DNA from: Deltaproteobacteria bacterium
GTDB taxonomy: Bacteria; Myxococcota_A; UBA796; UBA2385
NCBI GenBank assembly: GCA_018401435.1
Contig: JAGYJW010000009.1
Span: forward strand, 112,716 to 176,715
Direction of reading: 5' to 3'
DNA length: 64,000 bases
Shown here: positions 36,030 through 43,855 of the stretch, piece by piece
How positions within the stretch are numbered: the stretch's first letter is position 1
How the letters are laid out: every line of letters starts with the position of its first letter
Position numbers and translations under genes: made by a program
Notes under the pieces: model-generated
What the model was told of the DNA's origin: nothing
Databases searched by the model: none
What the model saw: the letters and a program-made list of their open reading frames with translations, nothing else

Positions 36030-36494
36030 ATGACCCGGTGGCTCCACACCTGCCTTGCCAGCGCCCTGGCCCTGGGCCTGGCCCTCAGCCGCCCCAGCCA
36101 CGCCGAGCCGGTCCCCCCCACCGAGGCGGACCGGGCGGTGCTGGTGAGCACGCCCCAGGGTCCCGAGATCCTCCACCTGCTGCGCGGAGGCGAGAGCCTG
36201 AGCTTTGCCACCCGCGGGCCCGGCGAGCTGGAGGTGGTCGCCCGGCGCCGCCTCCCCTCCCCCACCATCACACCGCCGCCCATCCCGGTGCTGCTGCTGG
36301 GCGATGGACAGACCTTCCTCACCCTGCAGGTGGGTCAGCCCGCCGACAGCCAGGCCAAGGTCAATGACGCGGTGGGCGGAACCATCAGCGCGCCGGACCG
36401 GGCCAGGGTGGAGGTGCCGGCCGGCGCAGAGCGCCTGACCCTGCGCTCGGCCGCGGGGGCGCCTGACGTCTTCGTGCGCGTCGAGCGCCGATAG
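36030..36494 (+). CDS. Secreted protein of unknown function
   Basis: A 154-residue protein with a signal peptide (MTRWLHTCLASALALGLALS, cleavage after about SHA). The mature domain is beta-rich, containing VLVSTPQGPEILHLLRGGES, LEVVARRRLPSP and RVEVPAGAERLTLRSAAGA. The ATG at 36030 has GAGGGG about 6-8 bases upstream; an ATG at 36024 is too close to it. It follows the foldase gene by 27 bases and may share its transcript. No family is recognised. Confidence 0.65.
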   Translation: MTRWLHTCLASALALGLALSRPSHAEPVPPTEADRAVLVSTPQGPEILHLLRGGESLSFATRGPGELEVVARRRLPSPTITPPPIPVLLLGDGQTFLTLQVGQPADSQAKVNDAVGGTISAPDRARVEVPAGAERLTLRSAAGAPDVFVRVERR

Positions 36495-36513
36495 CGCCCC
36501 TGCCCCCGCGCCG

Positions 36514-36548
36514 CCCGATCCCACCGGCGGCGACCCAAAAGGATCGGG
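36514..36548 (+). terminator. Inverted repeat after the secreted-protein gene (possible terminator)
   Basis: CCCGATCC at 36514-36521 and GGATCGGG at 36541-36548 form an 8-bp stem with a 19-base loop, 19 bases after the stop codon. No U-tract follows, so an intrinsic terminator is uncertain. Confidence 0.3.
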
Positions 36549-36698
36549 CCCTTGGTCCTGCGTGGAACGGGAGGCCCTTGGCCCAGGGGGCGCGCCGAGC
36601 GGCCCAGCGGCGGCGGCGTTCCCCGGTAGCCCCACGAGGGCAGGCCCGGCATGCGGGCTTTACCCCATTCGACCCCCGTGCTACACCCCAACTGTTGA

Positions 36699-36716
36699 CG
36701 CGACAAGAGTGTCGCG
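36699..36716. promoter_or_regulatory. Palindrome CGCGACA-AGAG-TGTCGCG next to a promoter
   Basis: A perfect 7-bp inverted repeat with a 4-base spacer, just after a TTGACG and 17 bases before the -35 of the promoter at 36733. The size and place suit an operator for a dimeric regulator, or a hairpin. Confidence 0.4.
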
Positions 36717-36732
36717 ATGTTGCTTCGAGGTT

Positions 36733-36761
36733 TTGACGGGTCGCGTCGCTCGCTGTGTAGA
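36733..36761 (+). promoter_or_regulatory. Sigma-70-type promoter for the alpha/beta hydrolase gene
   Basis: TTGACG (36733-36738), a 17-base spacer and TGTAGA (36756-36761). The start of transcription would be near 36768, leaving a leader of about 110 bases before the ATG at 36881. Confidence 0.5.
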
Positions 36762-36791
36762 AGCCCTGTGCTGAATCCAATGATGTTGACG

Positions 36792-36824
36792 GGTCCGTCC
36801 TGCCTGGGCGACGGCGGACGGACC
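36792..36824 (+). promoter_or_regulatory. Hairpin in the leader of the hydrolase mRNA
   Basis: GGTCCGTCC (36792-36800) and GGACGGACC (36816-36824) pair over 9 bp with a 15-base loop, inside the predicted leader. It could act in attenuation or mRNA stability. No U-tract follows. Confidence 0.4.
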
Positions 36825-36880
36825 TTGCTGCGCTGGTCGCCCCTTCGCGACCCGTCCCTCTTAGACAGCCCCCCATCTCC

Positions 36881-37988
36881 ATGACCGCTCCCCTCCACCT
36901 GCCCGCACGCTCGCCTGGCCCGCTCGCTCCCACCCGCCCGCGGGCGGTGGCGGCGACCCTGGGCCGCCTCGCGCTGGCCGCGGCCTGGACCCCGCGCCAC
37001 CCGCGCGAGCGCTTCGCGGAGCGGCCCCTGGGGGAGGGCCTGGAGCGGCTCTATTACCGCAGCCTGGACGGCTGGGAGCGCCGCTCTGGCGCCTCCCCCG
37101 TCGGTCGGCGCCAGCGGCGAGCCGGTGATCCTGGCCCACACCCTGGGCTATGGCCCGCAGAGCCTGGACTGGTCCGCCGAGGGCTCCTTGGCCCGGCTGC
37201 TGCACCAGGCGGGCTTCGACGTCTACCTGCTGGAGCACCGCGGCGACGCCCACGCCACCTGCAGCCAGGCCCCGGGCCCCTGCGACTTCGACGCCATCGT
37301 GGCGGGCGATCTGCCGGCGGCCCTGGCGCAGATCCGCGAAAAGAGCGGATTGCCCCGCGCCTTGTGGGTGGGCCATGGCCTGGGGGGCCAGCTGCTTTAC
37401 GGTCACCTCAGCCGTGGAGGCGCCGCGGATCTGGCCGCAGGCATCACGCTGGCGGCGGCGGTGCGCCAGACCCCCGCCAGCCGCAGCCGCCTGGTGGCCC
37501 TCGCCACGCGCCTGCTGCCGCCCAGCCTGCGCCTGCCCACGCGCCGACTCGAGCAGCTTCGGGCCCCCCTGCAAGCCGCGGGCTCCACCGATCCGGGCCT
37601 GCTGCAGGATGTGGATGGAGACCGGGCCCGGGGGCTGATGCTGGATGGCAGCGCCGATCTGCCAGTGGGCCTGCTGCGGCAGGCGGCGCGCTGGGTGGAG
37701 AGTGGCAGCCTCTGCGACCGGGACGACCGCTACGACTACCTCGCGGGCCTGCGCGGGCTGGCCTTCCCCTTGCTGACGGTTGCCAGCGCCGGGGATCGCC
37801 TGTGCCCGCCCGAGGCCGCCTGGCCGGCTGCGGCTGCCCTGGAGGCGGGCTGGGCCGAATGCCTGGAGCTGGATGCGGGCTTCGGCCACCTGGACCCGCT
37901 CGTGGGCCGCCGCGCAGAAGATCAGCTTCACCCTCCGCTCCTGGCCTTTCTGCAAAGGCATCGCGGGGCCTGCCACCGCGCGGCCTGA
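36881..37988 (+). CDS. Alpha/beta hydrolase fold protein with Gly in place of the nucleophile, one frameshift
   Basis: The first part starts at ATG 36881 (MTAPLHLPARSPGPLAPTRP) and reads LERLYYRSLDGWERR. A one-base shift near 37095 joins it to GEPVILAHTLGYGPQSLDW, and the rest runs to TGA 37988. The fold is clear: a cap-type N-terminus, VILAHTLGYG (oxyanion loop region), GFDVYLLEHRGD, the elbow WVGHGLGGQLLYG, LTVASAGDRLCPPEAAW (acid region) and LDAGFGHLDPLVG (His). At the elbow the usual GHSLGG serine is Gly (GGC), so classical hydrolase chemistry is not expected unless this is a base error. The substrate is unknown. Confidence 0.7.
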
Positions 37989-38103
37989 GCCCCGGACACG
38001 CTTTGACCTTGGACTCCGGGCGGGTCGTGCTTAGAAAGGCGGAGGTGCACGCCGCGGACAGTCCCCGGCCCACTGGACCCCCGCTCAACCCTGCAGGTCT
38101 GTC

Positions 38104-39855
38104 GTGGCAAAAAAGAAGGGAAGCAAGCTCCTGATCTGGATTGCCGCAATCGGCGTCTTCATCGTTGTGGCCTCGACCATCGGCGTGGCCTTGCTGCTGG
38201 ATGCCGGCGGGCCGGGCCTCGAGGGCGAACCCGAGTTCCTCCATGTGCGCGTCAACAGCAGCCTGACGGACGCCCCCGGCGCCGAGAGCATGCTGGTCGA
38301 TCCGGCGGATCTGCCCCCGCTGACCACCGAGCTGACCGCCCTGCTGCGCGACGCCGCCACCGACGACGACATCAAGGGGCTCTTCCTCGACATCGAAGGC
38401 GTGGGCGTGGGCTGGGCCCAAACCCAGGAGCTGCGCGACGCCATCGGGGCCTTCCAGGCCGCCGGCAAGCCCTGCATCGCCTGGGCCGACACCTACTCCA
38501 ACAAGGAGTACTACCTGGCCACGGCCTGCGGGACGGTCTACGCGCCGCCCACGGGTCTCACCCTGATCAACGGCCTGGCCGTCACCCAGACCTATTATGC
38601 GGGCACCCTCGAAAAGCTCGGCGTAACCGCCAACTTCGAGCATGTCGGTGACTTCAAGAGCGCGGTGGAGCCCTACCAGCGCACCGGCCCCAGCGAGGCC
38701 GCCCAGCTGGCCATGGACGCCATGCTCGATGGCCTCTTTGGCACCCTGGTCAGCGGCATCGCCGAGGGCCGGGACGTGAGCGAAGAGCAGGCGCGGGCCT
38801 GGATCGAGGACCCGCCCATGACCGCGAGCCAGGCCGTCGAGCTGGGCATGATGGACGGCCTGGCCTACCGGGACGAGGTGATGGACGACAAGGTGGGCGG
38901 CGACCCCACCTCCCTCAAGAGCTACCTGCGGGACCGGCGGCGGGCCTGGCGCAGCCGCGGCACCCAGGTCGCCGTGCTGCACATCGACGGCACCATCGTG
39001 GGGGGACGCAGCGACAGCGACCTCTTTGGTGGCCGGGTCGTCGGGGACCGCACCGTGGTCAAGCACCTCGAGGACATCCGCAAGGACGACGACATCAAGG
39101 CCGTCGTGTTGCGGGTCAACTCGCCGGGCGGCTCTGGCTCGGCCTCGGATGCCATGTGGCACGCCATCGAGCTCACCCGCGAAAAGAAGCCCGTGGTGGT
39201 GAGCATGGCCGACTATGCGGCATCGGGCGGCTACTACGTCAGCATGGGGGCAAGCTGGGTGCTGGCCGAGCCCAGCACGCTCACCGGGTCCATCGGCGTC
39301 TTCGGCGGCAAGATGAACCTGGCGGGCCTCTACGACAAGGCCGGCCTGACCCTGCACACCAGCCAGCGGGGCCGCTATGCCCAACTGCTCAGCTCCGTAT
39401 CGGACTTCGATCCGGCCGAGCGCGAGAAATTCCGCAGCTTTCTTCAGGGTTTCTACGATATCTTCGTGAGCAAGGCCGCCGCCGGTCGGGGCATGAGCGT
39501 CGAAGATCTGCACGCGGTCGCCCAAGGCCGGGTGTGGACAGGGGCGCAGGCCCTGGAGCGCGGCCTGGTGGACGAGCTGGGAGGCCTGGACGCCGCCCTG
39601 GCCAAGGCCGCAGCGCTATCGGGCAGCGACGCCAGCGACCTGCGGATCCTGCGCTACCCCGAGCGCAAGGGCTTCCTGGAGCAGCTCATGGAGCAGCTGA
39701 CGAATCCGGACGCCGATGCGGCCGCCCGGGTGGCCCTGCTGCGCGATGCCGGCCTGAACCAGCCCCTGGACGCGCTGGCCGGACTGGTGGCCCTGGAGCG
39801 GGTCCTGGACGGCCAGGTCGCCGCCCTGCTGCCGGGCCAGCTCCAGGTGGACTGA
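38104..39855 (+). CDS. sppA: Signal peptide peptidase SppA (67K type)
   Basis: A 583-residue membrane-anchored serine protease of the double-domain S49 type. One N-terminal helix (LLIWIAAIGVFIVVASTIGV) is followed by the N-domain, which holds the catalytic lysine K185 in VGDFKSAVEPYQRTGPS. The C-domain carries the nucleophile S374 in MADYAASGGYYVSMG. VLRVNSPGGSGSASD and GSIGVFGGKMNL are further family motifs. SppA degrades leftover signal peptides in the membrane and periplasm. The start is GTG 38104, with the Lys-rich MAKKKGSK typical of the family. Confidence 0.94.
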   Translation: MAKKKGSKLLIWIAAIGVFIVVASTIGVALLLDAGGPGLEGEPEFLHVRVNSSLTDAPGAESMLVDPADLPPLTTELTALLRDAATDDDIKGLFLDIEGVGVGWAQTQELRDAIGAFQAAGKPCIAWADTYSNKEYYLATACGTVYAPPTGLTLINGLAVTQTYYAGTLEKLGVTANFEHVGDFKSAVEPYQRTGPSEAAQLAMDAMLDGLFGTLVSGIAEGRDVSEEQARAWIEDPPMTASQAVELGMMDGLAYRDEVMDDKVGGDPTSLKSYLRDRRRAWRSRGTQVAVLHIDGTIVGGRSDSDLFGGRVVGDRTVVKHLEDIRKDDDIKAVVLRVNSPGGSGSASDAMWHAIELTREKKPVVVSMADYAASGGYYVSMGASWVLAEPSTLTGSIGVFGGKMNLAGLYDKAGLTLHTSQRGRYAQLLSSVSDFDPAEREKFRSFLQGFYDIFVSKAAAGRGMSVEDLHAVAQGRVWTGAQALERGLVDELGGLDAALAKAAALSGSDASDLRILRYPERKGFLEQLMEQLTNPDADAAARVALLRDAGLNQPLDALAGLVALERVLDGQVAALLPGQLQVD

Positions 39856-39867
39856 GCCCCGGCTGCG

Positions 39868-39896
39868 TTGACAGCGCGCCAGACGGGCAATAACGG
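39868..39896 (+). promoter_or_regulatory. Candidate promoter for the small basic protein gene
   Basis: A perfect TTGACA (39868-39873), a 17-base spacer, and TAACGG (39891-39896) as a weak -10. It lies about 97 bases before the ATG at 39993. Confidence 0.35.
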
Positions 39897-39992
39897 CCGC
39901 TGTCGCATTTCGCGTCCCTTCCCATCCGCCGGCTCGCGACGCGCCCCCATCCATCGGGCGCCGCCGACCGGCACAGACTCCCGGAGCATCCG

Positions 39993-40190
39993 ATGGCCAG
40001 CAACACCCAGGAGACCGAGTTCAAGCGCGCCCGGCGTCACAAGAACGCCGGCAAGGCCCGCAAGGCTCGCCTGAAGAACCACGGGACCACCCCGGTCTTC
40101 CCGATTCACACCCCCGCCTCCGACGCGCTGGCCCCCAACCAGGCCAAGGGCGCCGGGCTCAGCAGCGACGACCCCAGCCAGCAGGGCTGA
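39993..40190 (+). CDS. Small basic protein of 65 residues, function unknown
   Basis: Very basic N-terminal half (FKRARRHKNAGKARKARLKN), then HGTTPVFPIHTP and a loose acidic tail. It looks like a nucleic-acid-associated peptide rather than a membrane protein. The ATG has GGAG 8 bases upstream, and a TTGACA promoter candidate lies in front, so it is likely a true gene despite its size. It is set between sppA and the convergent holB. Confidence 0.7.
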   Translation: MASNTQETEFKRARRHKNAGKARKARLKNHGTTPVFPIHTPASDALAPNQAKGAGLSSDDPSQQG

Positions 40191-40202
40191 TCGCCGCGCG
40201 GG

Positions 40203-41258
40203 TCAGCCGGCCGGGACGACCTCGGCCAGCGCGACCCGCCCCCGCCCCAGCTGGGTGGCGACCGCCATCATCAGGTTGTCCACCAGCAGGCGCGCGTTGA
40301 CGTAGCGGTCCAGGTCCGCCCGGGCGATCACGACGGCCTCTGCCACCCGGCGGAGGCCATCGACGTCCAGGGCCTCGGCCCAGCACTCGGCCAGCTCGGG
40401 CAGATCAGCGGTGTAGAGCCCGTCTTCACCCACATGGCCGCTCACGATGCGCAGGGCGTCGCGGTTCAGCTCGTCCAGCGCGTCCAAGCAGCGCTCCACC
40501 CGCTGGGTCCATGCGGCCCGGTCGCCCCGGGTCAGCGACTGGCTGAAGCTGAACATCTGCTCCAGGGGCGTGGTCAGGGCCAGCACCAGGGCGTTGCGGG
40601 CCTCGGCGCGGGCCGTGGCCTCGCCCTGGTCCAGCTCCAAGGCGCGCCGGGGGCAGCCCTCGGACAGGCGGGCGATGCGCACCGGGTCTGCCACCCCCTG
40701 TTCGGCCAGCCAGGCCCGCAGCACCGGCTGCGCGACGGGGCCAAAGCGCACGCGCTGGGTGCGGGAGCGCACGGTGGCCAGCAGGGCGGTGGGCTGGTGG
40801 GTCACCAGCACAAAGCCCGTGTCCGTGGGCGGCTCTTCGAAGGTCTTGAGCAGCGCGTTGGCCGCGGCCCCGTTCATGGCATCGGCCGGATCGATGATCA
40901 CGAAGCGGCGACGGGCGTGAAAGGGCCGCAGGCCCAGGCTGCTGATCAGATCTCGGGCCTGCTTCACCGAGATGATCGCCGCCGCCTTGTCGGCGTCCAG
41001 CCCAACCTCGATCACGTCGGGGTGGTTGCCCTCGGCGATGCGCTTGCAGCTCCAGCAGCGCTGGCAGGGAGCGCGGGCGCCCTCGACCGCGCAGTTGATC
41101 ACGGCGGCCAGCCAGCGGGCGGCGGCGGCCTTGCCCAGGCCTGGCGGCCCCTCGAAGAGCAGGCAGGGGTGGAGGTGATCCCGCTGGGCGAGATCGGCGA
41201 GGCGCGCGCGCACGCCTTCATTTCCGGGGTAGTCCAGGCGCCAGCGGGTCTCGGTCAT
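40203..41258 (-). CDS. holB: DNA polymerase III subunit delta' (HolB)
   Basis: A 351-residue clamp-loader subunit. Near the N-terminus, HLHPCLLFEGPPGLGKAAAA is the P-loop region. A four-cysteine zinc site follows (INCAVEGARAPCQRCWSCKR). FVIIDPADAMNGAAANALLK with TFEEPPTDTGFVLVTHQP form Walker B and sensor 1, and SRTQRVRF carries the SRC-like Arg. HolB is the stator of the clamp loader that places the beta clamp on DNA. The ATG at 41258 starts MTETRWRLDYPGNEG. The same frame stays open further upstream, but that part is the non-coding region at 41293-42638. Confidence 0.92.
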   Translation of the reverse strand: MTETRWRLDYPGNEGVRARLADLAQRDHLHPCLLFEGPPGLGKAAAARWLAAVINCAVEGARAPCQRCWSCKRIAEGNHPDVIEVGLDADKAAAIISVKQARDLISSLGLRPFHARRRFVIIDPADAMNGAAANALLKTFEEPPTDTGFVLVTHQPTALLATVRSRTQRVRFGPVAQPVLRAWLAEQGVADPVRIARLSEGCPRRALELDQGEATARAEARNALVLALTTPLEQMFSFSQSLTRGDRAAWTQRVERCLDALDELNRDALRIVSGHVGEDGLYTADLPELAECWAEALDVDGLRRVAEAVVIARADLDRYVNARLLVDNLMMAVATQLGRGRVALAEVVPAG

Positions 41259-41292
41259 GTGGGCACCTATCTCGAGGGCCTGGGGACGATCC

Positions 41293-41326
41293 AAAGAGAA
41301 GCGCCCGACCTTTGCAGGTCGGGCGC
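41293..41326 (-). terminator. Intrinsic terminator (minus strand) upstream of holB
   Basis: GCGCCCGACC (41301-41310) and GGTCGGGCGC (41317-41326) form a perfect 10-bp stem with a 6-base loop. On the minus strand it is followed by TTCTCTTT. It lies about 35 bases before the holB start, so it would end a minus-strand transcript coming from the candidate RNA gene rather than serve holB. Confidence 0.75.
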
Positions 41327-42638
41327 GAGTGCCGGGATGCGGCGGCTCCCCTTCAGAGTTTTGCGCGACACCTTCGCCGAGTCCGCCCTCCATGGGCTTG
41401 CCGGGATCTTCAAGGACGAGGGTGGGCAGGGGGCGAGCGAATGCTCGGTCCTTCTGCACCACCAGGGCCGGTCGGGTTGCGGATCGTTGGCCTTCTCCGC
41501 TCGACCTCCTGGACCTTCTCCGCGGTCGGCCAATGGCCGGCGCGTCGGGTCTTCGAGGCACTTCCTGACTGGGTTCCCAGCCGACGCCAAAGCGCCTGCT
41601 GCTCCTCCTTCCTGACCTTCGCTGCTCCTTCGAGGACGGCGCGTTGGGGGCCATCCGACGTCGGGCGAGGGTGCGCGGCTCGCAGCCTGCGACGCGGTCC
41701 GGGGGTCTTCGACGAATCGACGACCTCGGTGCCACGCCACGGGGGGCGGCGAGCTGACTCTCTTGGGGTTTGCCAATGTGCTGTGCTGCCTGCGCGGTGC
41801 AGCCAGCGAAGTCCCCCTCCATCGACATGGACGCTGGACGGGTTGCCTGACTTTGGCGTTTCAAGGCGGGTTCCACCTTCTCAGGCGGGCCTTGAAGCGT
41901 CTCTACCAGCGGACTCTCTCGGGCCACCTCCGGTCGCGTCTCCGCGTCCGGCTGTGGGGCTCCCGGTGAAATCCGGTGGGGGCCGGCCAGGGCCACCCAC
42001 ACACGCCGCTCTTGTCGTTCCTCCCGACTTCAGCGGCTCGATCCGTCCATCGCCTTGCGGGCTTGTTGCATCCCGCAGCCGATCATGGGGTTCACGTGGT
42101 TTCAGCGCGCCGACGGTCCTCTGGTTGTCTGTCGGGGGGATCAACCCCGCCACACGACCAGCCCCCGTCGGGCTCTCCTCCCCCACGTGCCTCCTACCCT
42201 TCGAAGCTTTCCCCCTGCACGCAGCCATCCGCTTGCGCCCGGCGATCCGAAGATCCCCGTGCGCCGCGTTGTCGGCCGTCCTCACCGATGTCGGGAATTC
42301 GCCTCCGGCTCTCGCCGTCTGCCAATCTCCGCCACCGTTCACGGGCGGCCTTGCCCTCTCGCCGTTGGTCCCGAAGCGTCCCGGCTGTCCAGTCACACAC
42401 CCCGTGAAGGGTGGGTGCGGCCAGCCCATCGACCTCGTTTCCGCGACCTCAAGGCTTTGCGCTGCGAGCAGATCCGTTGCGTCCCCAGGATGTTGCCACC
42501 CTGGCTTCGCCCGTTGCTCCCTTGGGCTTTTCACCTGTCGCCCCGAGGGGCTCCAGGTGTTGTTCTCACGTCAAAGACCGTTTCGAAGCAACGCTTGAAG
42601 CGCGTCTTCCGGTGAGGCGACCGTCATCCCGGCGCCGC
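41293..42638 (-). ncRNA. Candidate large structured non-coding RNA (about 1.35 kb), no family recognised
   Basis: No reading frame here looks like protein: open stretches are Arg/Pro/Gly-rich and third codon positions often hold A or T, unlike the strongly GC3-biased neighbours. On the minus strand many short helices close on stable tetraloops: CCAGGGTG-GCAA-CATCCTGG (42485-42504), CGGC-GAGA-GCCG (42306-42317), GATC-TTCG-GATC (42244-42255), a GCC..GGC helix at 42331-42349, and nested CACCTG/CAGGTG with GCCC/GGGC (42532-42559). A near-consensus sigma-54 promoter predicts a start near 42638, and a strong intrinsic terminator ends at 41293. The start, the end and the folding all agree on one minus-strand transcript. 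A group II intron remnant is an alternative, but no domain V or reverse transcriptase is seen. Confidence 0.55.
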
Positions 42639-42647
42639 ATCCAGTCT

Positions 42648-42665
42648 ATGCAGGACCCGTGCCAA
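42648..42665 (-). promoter_or_regulatory. Sigma-54 (-24/-12) promoter
   Basis: Minus-strand TTGGCACGGGTCCTGCAT matches the sigma-54 consensus YTGGCACGrNNNTTGCW at every defined position but one (C for the first T of TTGC). GG and GC are exactly 10 bases apart. The predicted transcription start is about 42638. Confidence 0.7.
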
Positions 42666-42704
42666 CCCAGGAGGGCCTCCCATGGGCCTTCTGGGCGAGG
42701 TGGT

Positions 42705-42722
42705 TGGGAAGTGGTCTTCCCA
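42705..42722. promoter_or_regulatory. 18-bp palindrome upstream of the sigma-54 promoter
   Basis: TGGGAAG-TGGT-CTTCCCA is a perfect 7-bp inverted repeat centred about 75 bases upstream of the predicted start. Its place and dyad symmetry fit a binding site for a bacterial enhancer-binding protein. Confidence 0.45.
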
Positions 42723-42839
42723 TTGGGCCCCCGCAATTGGGCCAGCCTGGGCAATGATGTGCCTCCTCTCTACCAGGATATGCGCCATAGGCGCGCTGTC
42801 ACCGATCGGATCGGGCCCGGACATTGGGATCGCCGCTGC

Positions 42840-43817
42840 TCACTTGAGGCGGGCGACCGCCTTGTCAAAGCGCTTGTCCGCCTCCAGCGTGGCCAGCACG
42901 GCCGCCGTGGCGTCCTCGCCCGTGCAGCCCCCCAGCAGCGTGGGCACCACGCAGAGGCCCACCGCAGCGGGGCCGCCCCTCTTCTCGGCCTTGGCCAGGG
43001 TGTCCTGCATGGCGGTGACCAGCAGCGTGCCATCTTCGGCCAGCCCCCGGGCATAGGCCGCGCGGGCGGCCCTGCCCTCGGCCAAGGCGTCGGCGTCCCC
43101 GGCCTCCATGCGGTCGAGCAGCGGGTCCAGCGCGTCCTCCAAGACCAGGCCCCGCCGGTCCACGGTGCCCGAGGCCACCTTGGCAAAGAGGGCCTCGGCC
43201 GAGACCCAGCGCGCTGTGCCCGTGATGGCCACGGGCGGGAAGGCCTGGGCCTGCACACCGATCTCGGGCCAGGGCACCGCGGCGATCTCGGTGACCGCCT
43301 GGCCCAGTGCTGGGTCGGCGTCCACCCGTGCGGCCAGCACGCCGTTGAGGTCCACCCCGGGGCAGCTCTTCTTGCCCACGATGGCGCTGATGCCGGTCGC
43401 CCCACATTCGAGCAGCTTGCGGTCGGCGGGCTCCGCGGCCAGGGCCCGGGCCAGGGCGGCGCCGAATTGCTCACCGTAATCTTCTTGCAGCAGGTCCACA
43501 TGGCGCTGCAGGCGCAGGTACTGGCCCGTGACCTGGGTGCGGGTGCTGCCGGCCCACGCCACCAGGTCGGCGGGGGCCCGATCGCCCACCAGCAGCACGC
43601 CGGCGTCCAGGGTCTCCAGGGCGGTGGACAGGCGGGTGAGCGCCTGCTGGGCCTGGTCAAAGGCCGGACCCATCGATTGGGCGGCCTGGTCGAAGCGCTT
43701 GCTCTGGGCGGCGATGTCGTCGGGGTGGTAGTGCCCGGGATCAGCGGCAAGGGCGGCTGCGGGCACCGCGGTCAGGGCGAGCAGGGTCAGGCCGGACAGG
43801 GTCGGGCGCAGGCGCAT
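42840..43817 (-). CDS. Secreted protein of unknown function
   Basis: A 325-residue protein. MRLRPTLSGLTLLALTAVPA is a signal peptide with cleavage after about ALA. I chose ATG 43817 because GGAGG lies 6 bases upstream; the ATG at 43823 abuts the ribosome site. The mature part is helical and Ala-rich (DDIAAQSKRFDQAAQSMGPA, QALTRLSTALETLDAGVLLV), with cysteines in LLECGATG, KKSCPGVDL and GLCVVPTLLGGCTG that may pair. No domain is recognised. It lies 20 bases after the LptD-like gene, possibly in its operon. Confidence 0.65.
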   Translation of the reverse strand: MRLRPTLSGLTLLALTAVPAAALAADPGHYHPDDIAAQSKRFDQAAQSMGPAFDQAQQALTRLSTALETLDAGVLLVGDRAPADLVAWAGSTRTQVTGQYLRLQRHVDLLQEDYGEQFGAALARALAAEPADRKLLECGATGISAIVGKKSCPGVDLNGVLAARVDADPALGQAVTEIAAVPWPEIGVQAQAFPPVAITGTARWVSAEALFAKVASGTVDRRGLVLEDALDPLLDRMEAGDADALAEGRAARAAYARGLAEDGTLLVTAMQDTLAKAEKRGGPAAVGLCVVPTLLGGCTGEDATAAVLATLEADKRFDKAVARLK

Positions 43818-43855
43818 GGGCATCCTCCAGGAGGGCTCAGTCTGGCACAGGGGGC

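Larger units (their letters stand above)
36495..36880. other. Intergenic region of 386 bases with promoter and hairpins before the hydrolase gene
   Basis: No gene is seen. It holds an 8-bp inverted repeat (36514-36548), a 7-bp palindrome (36699-36716), a strong sigma-70-type promoter candidate (36733-36761) and a 9-bp hairpin in the predicted leader (36792-36824). Three TTGACG hexamers occur, at about 36694, 36733 and 36786. The part from 36680 to 36790 is clearly less GC-rich than its surroundings. Confidence 0.55.

Noticed and set aside
41259..42002. Upstream extension of the holB frame
   Set aside because: HolB family N-termini match the ATG at 41258. The extension crosses an intrinsic terminator and has no family similarity.
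41881..42534. A 217-codon minus-strand frame inside the candidate RNA
   Set aside because: No ribosome site, Arg/Gly/Pro-rich, many A/T third positions unlike true genes nearby, and it overlaps several predicted hairpins.
41293..42638. Group II intron
   Set aside because: Some motifs such as GAACGGTGGC resemble domain I segments, but no domain V helix, no clear GUGYG boundary and no reverse transcriptase could be found. Kept only as an alternative.
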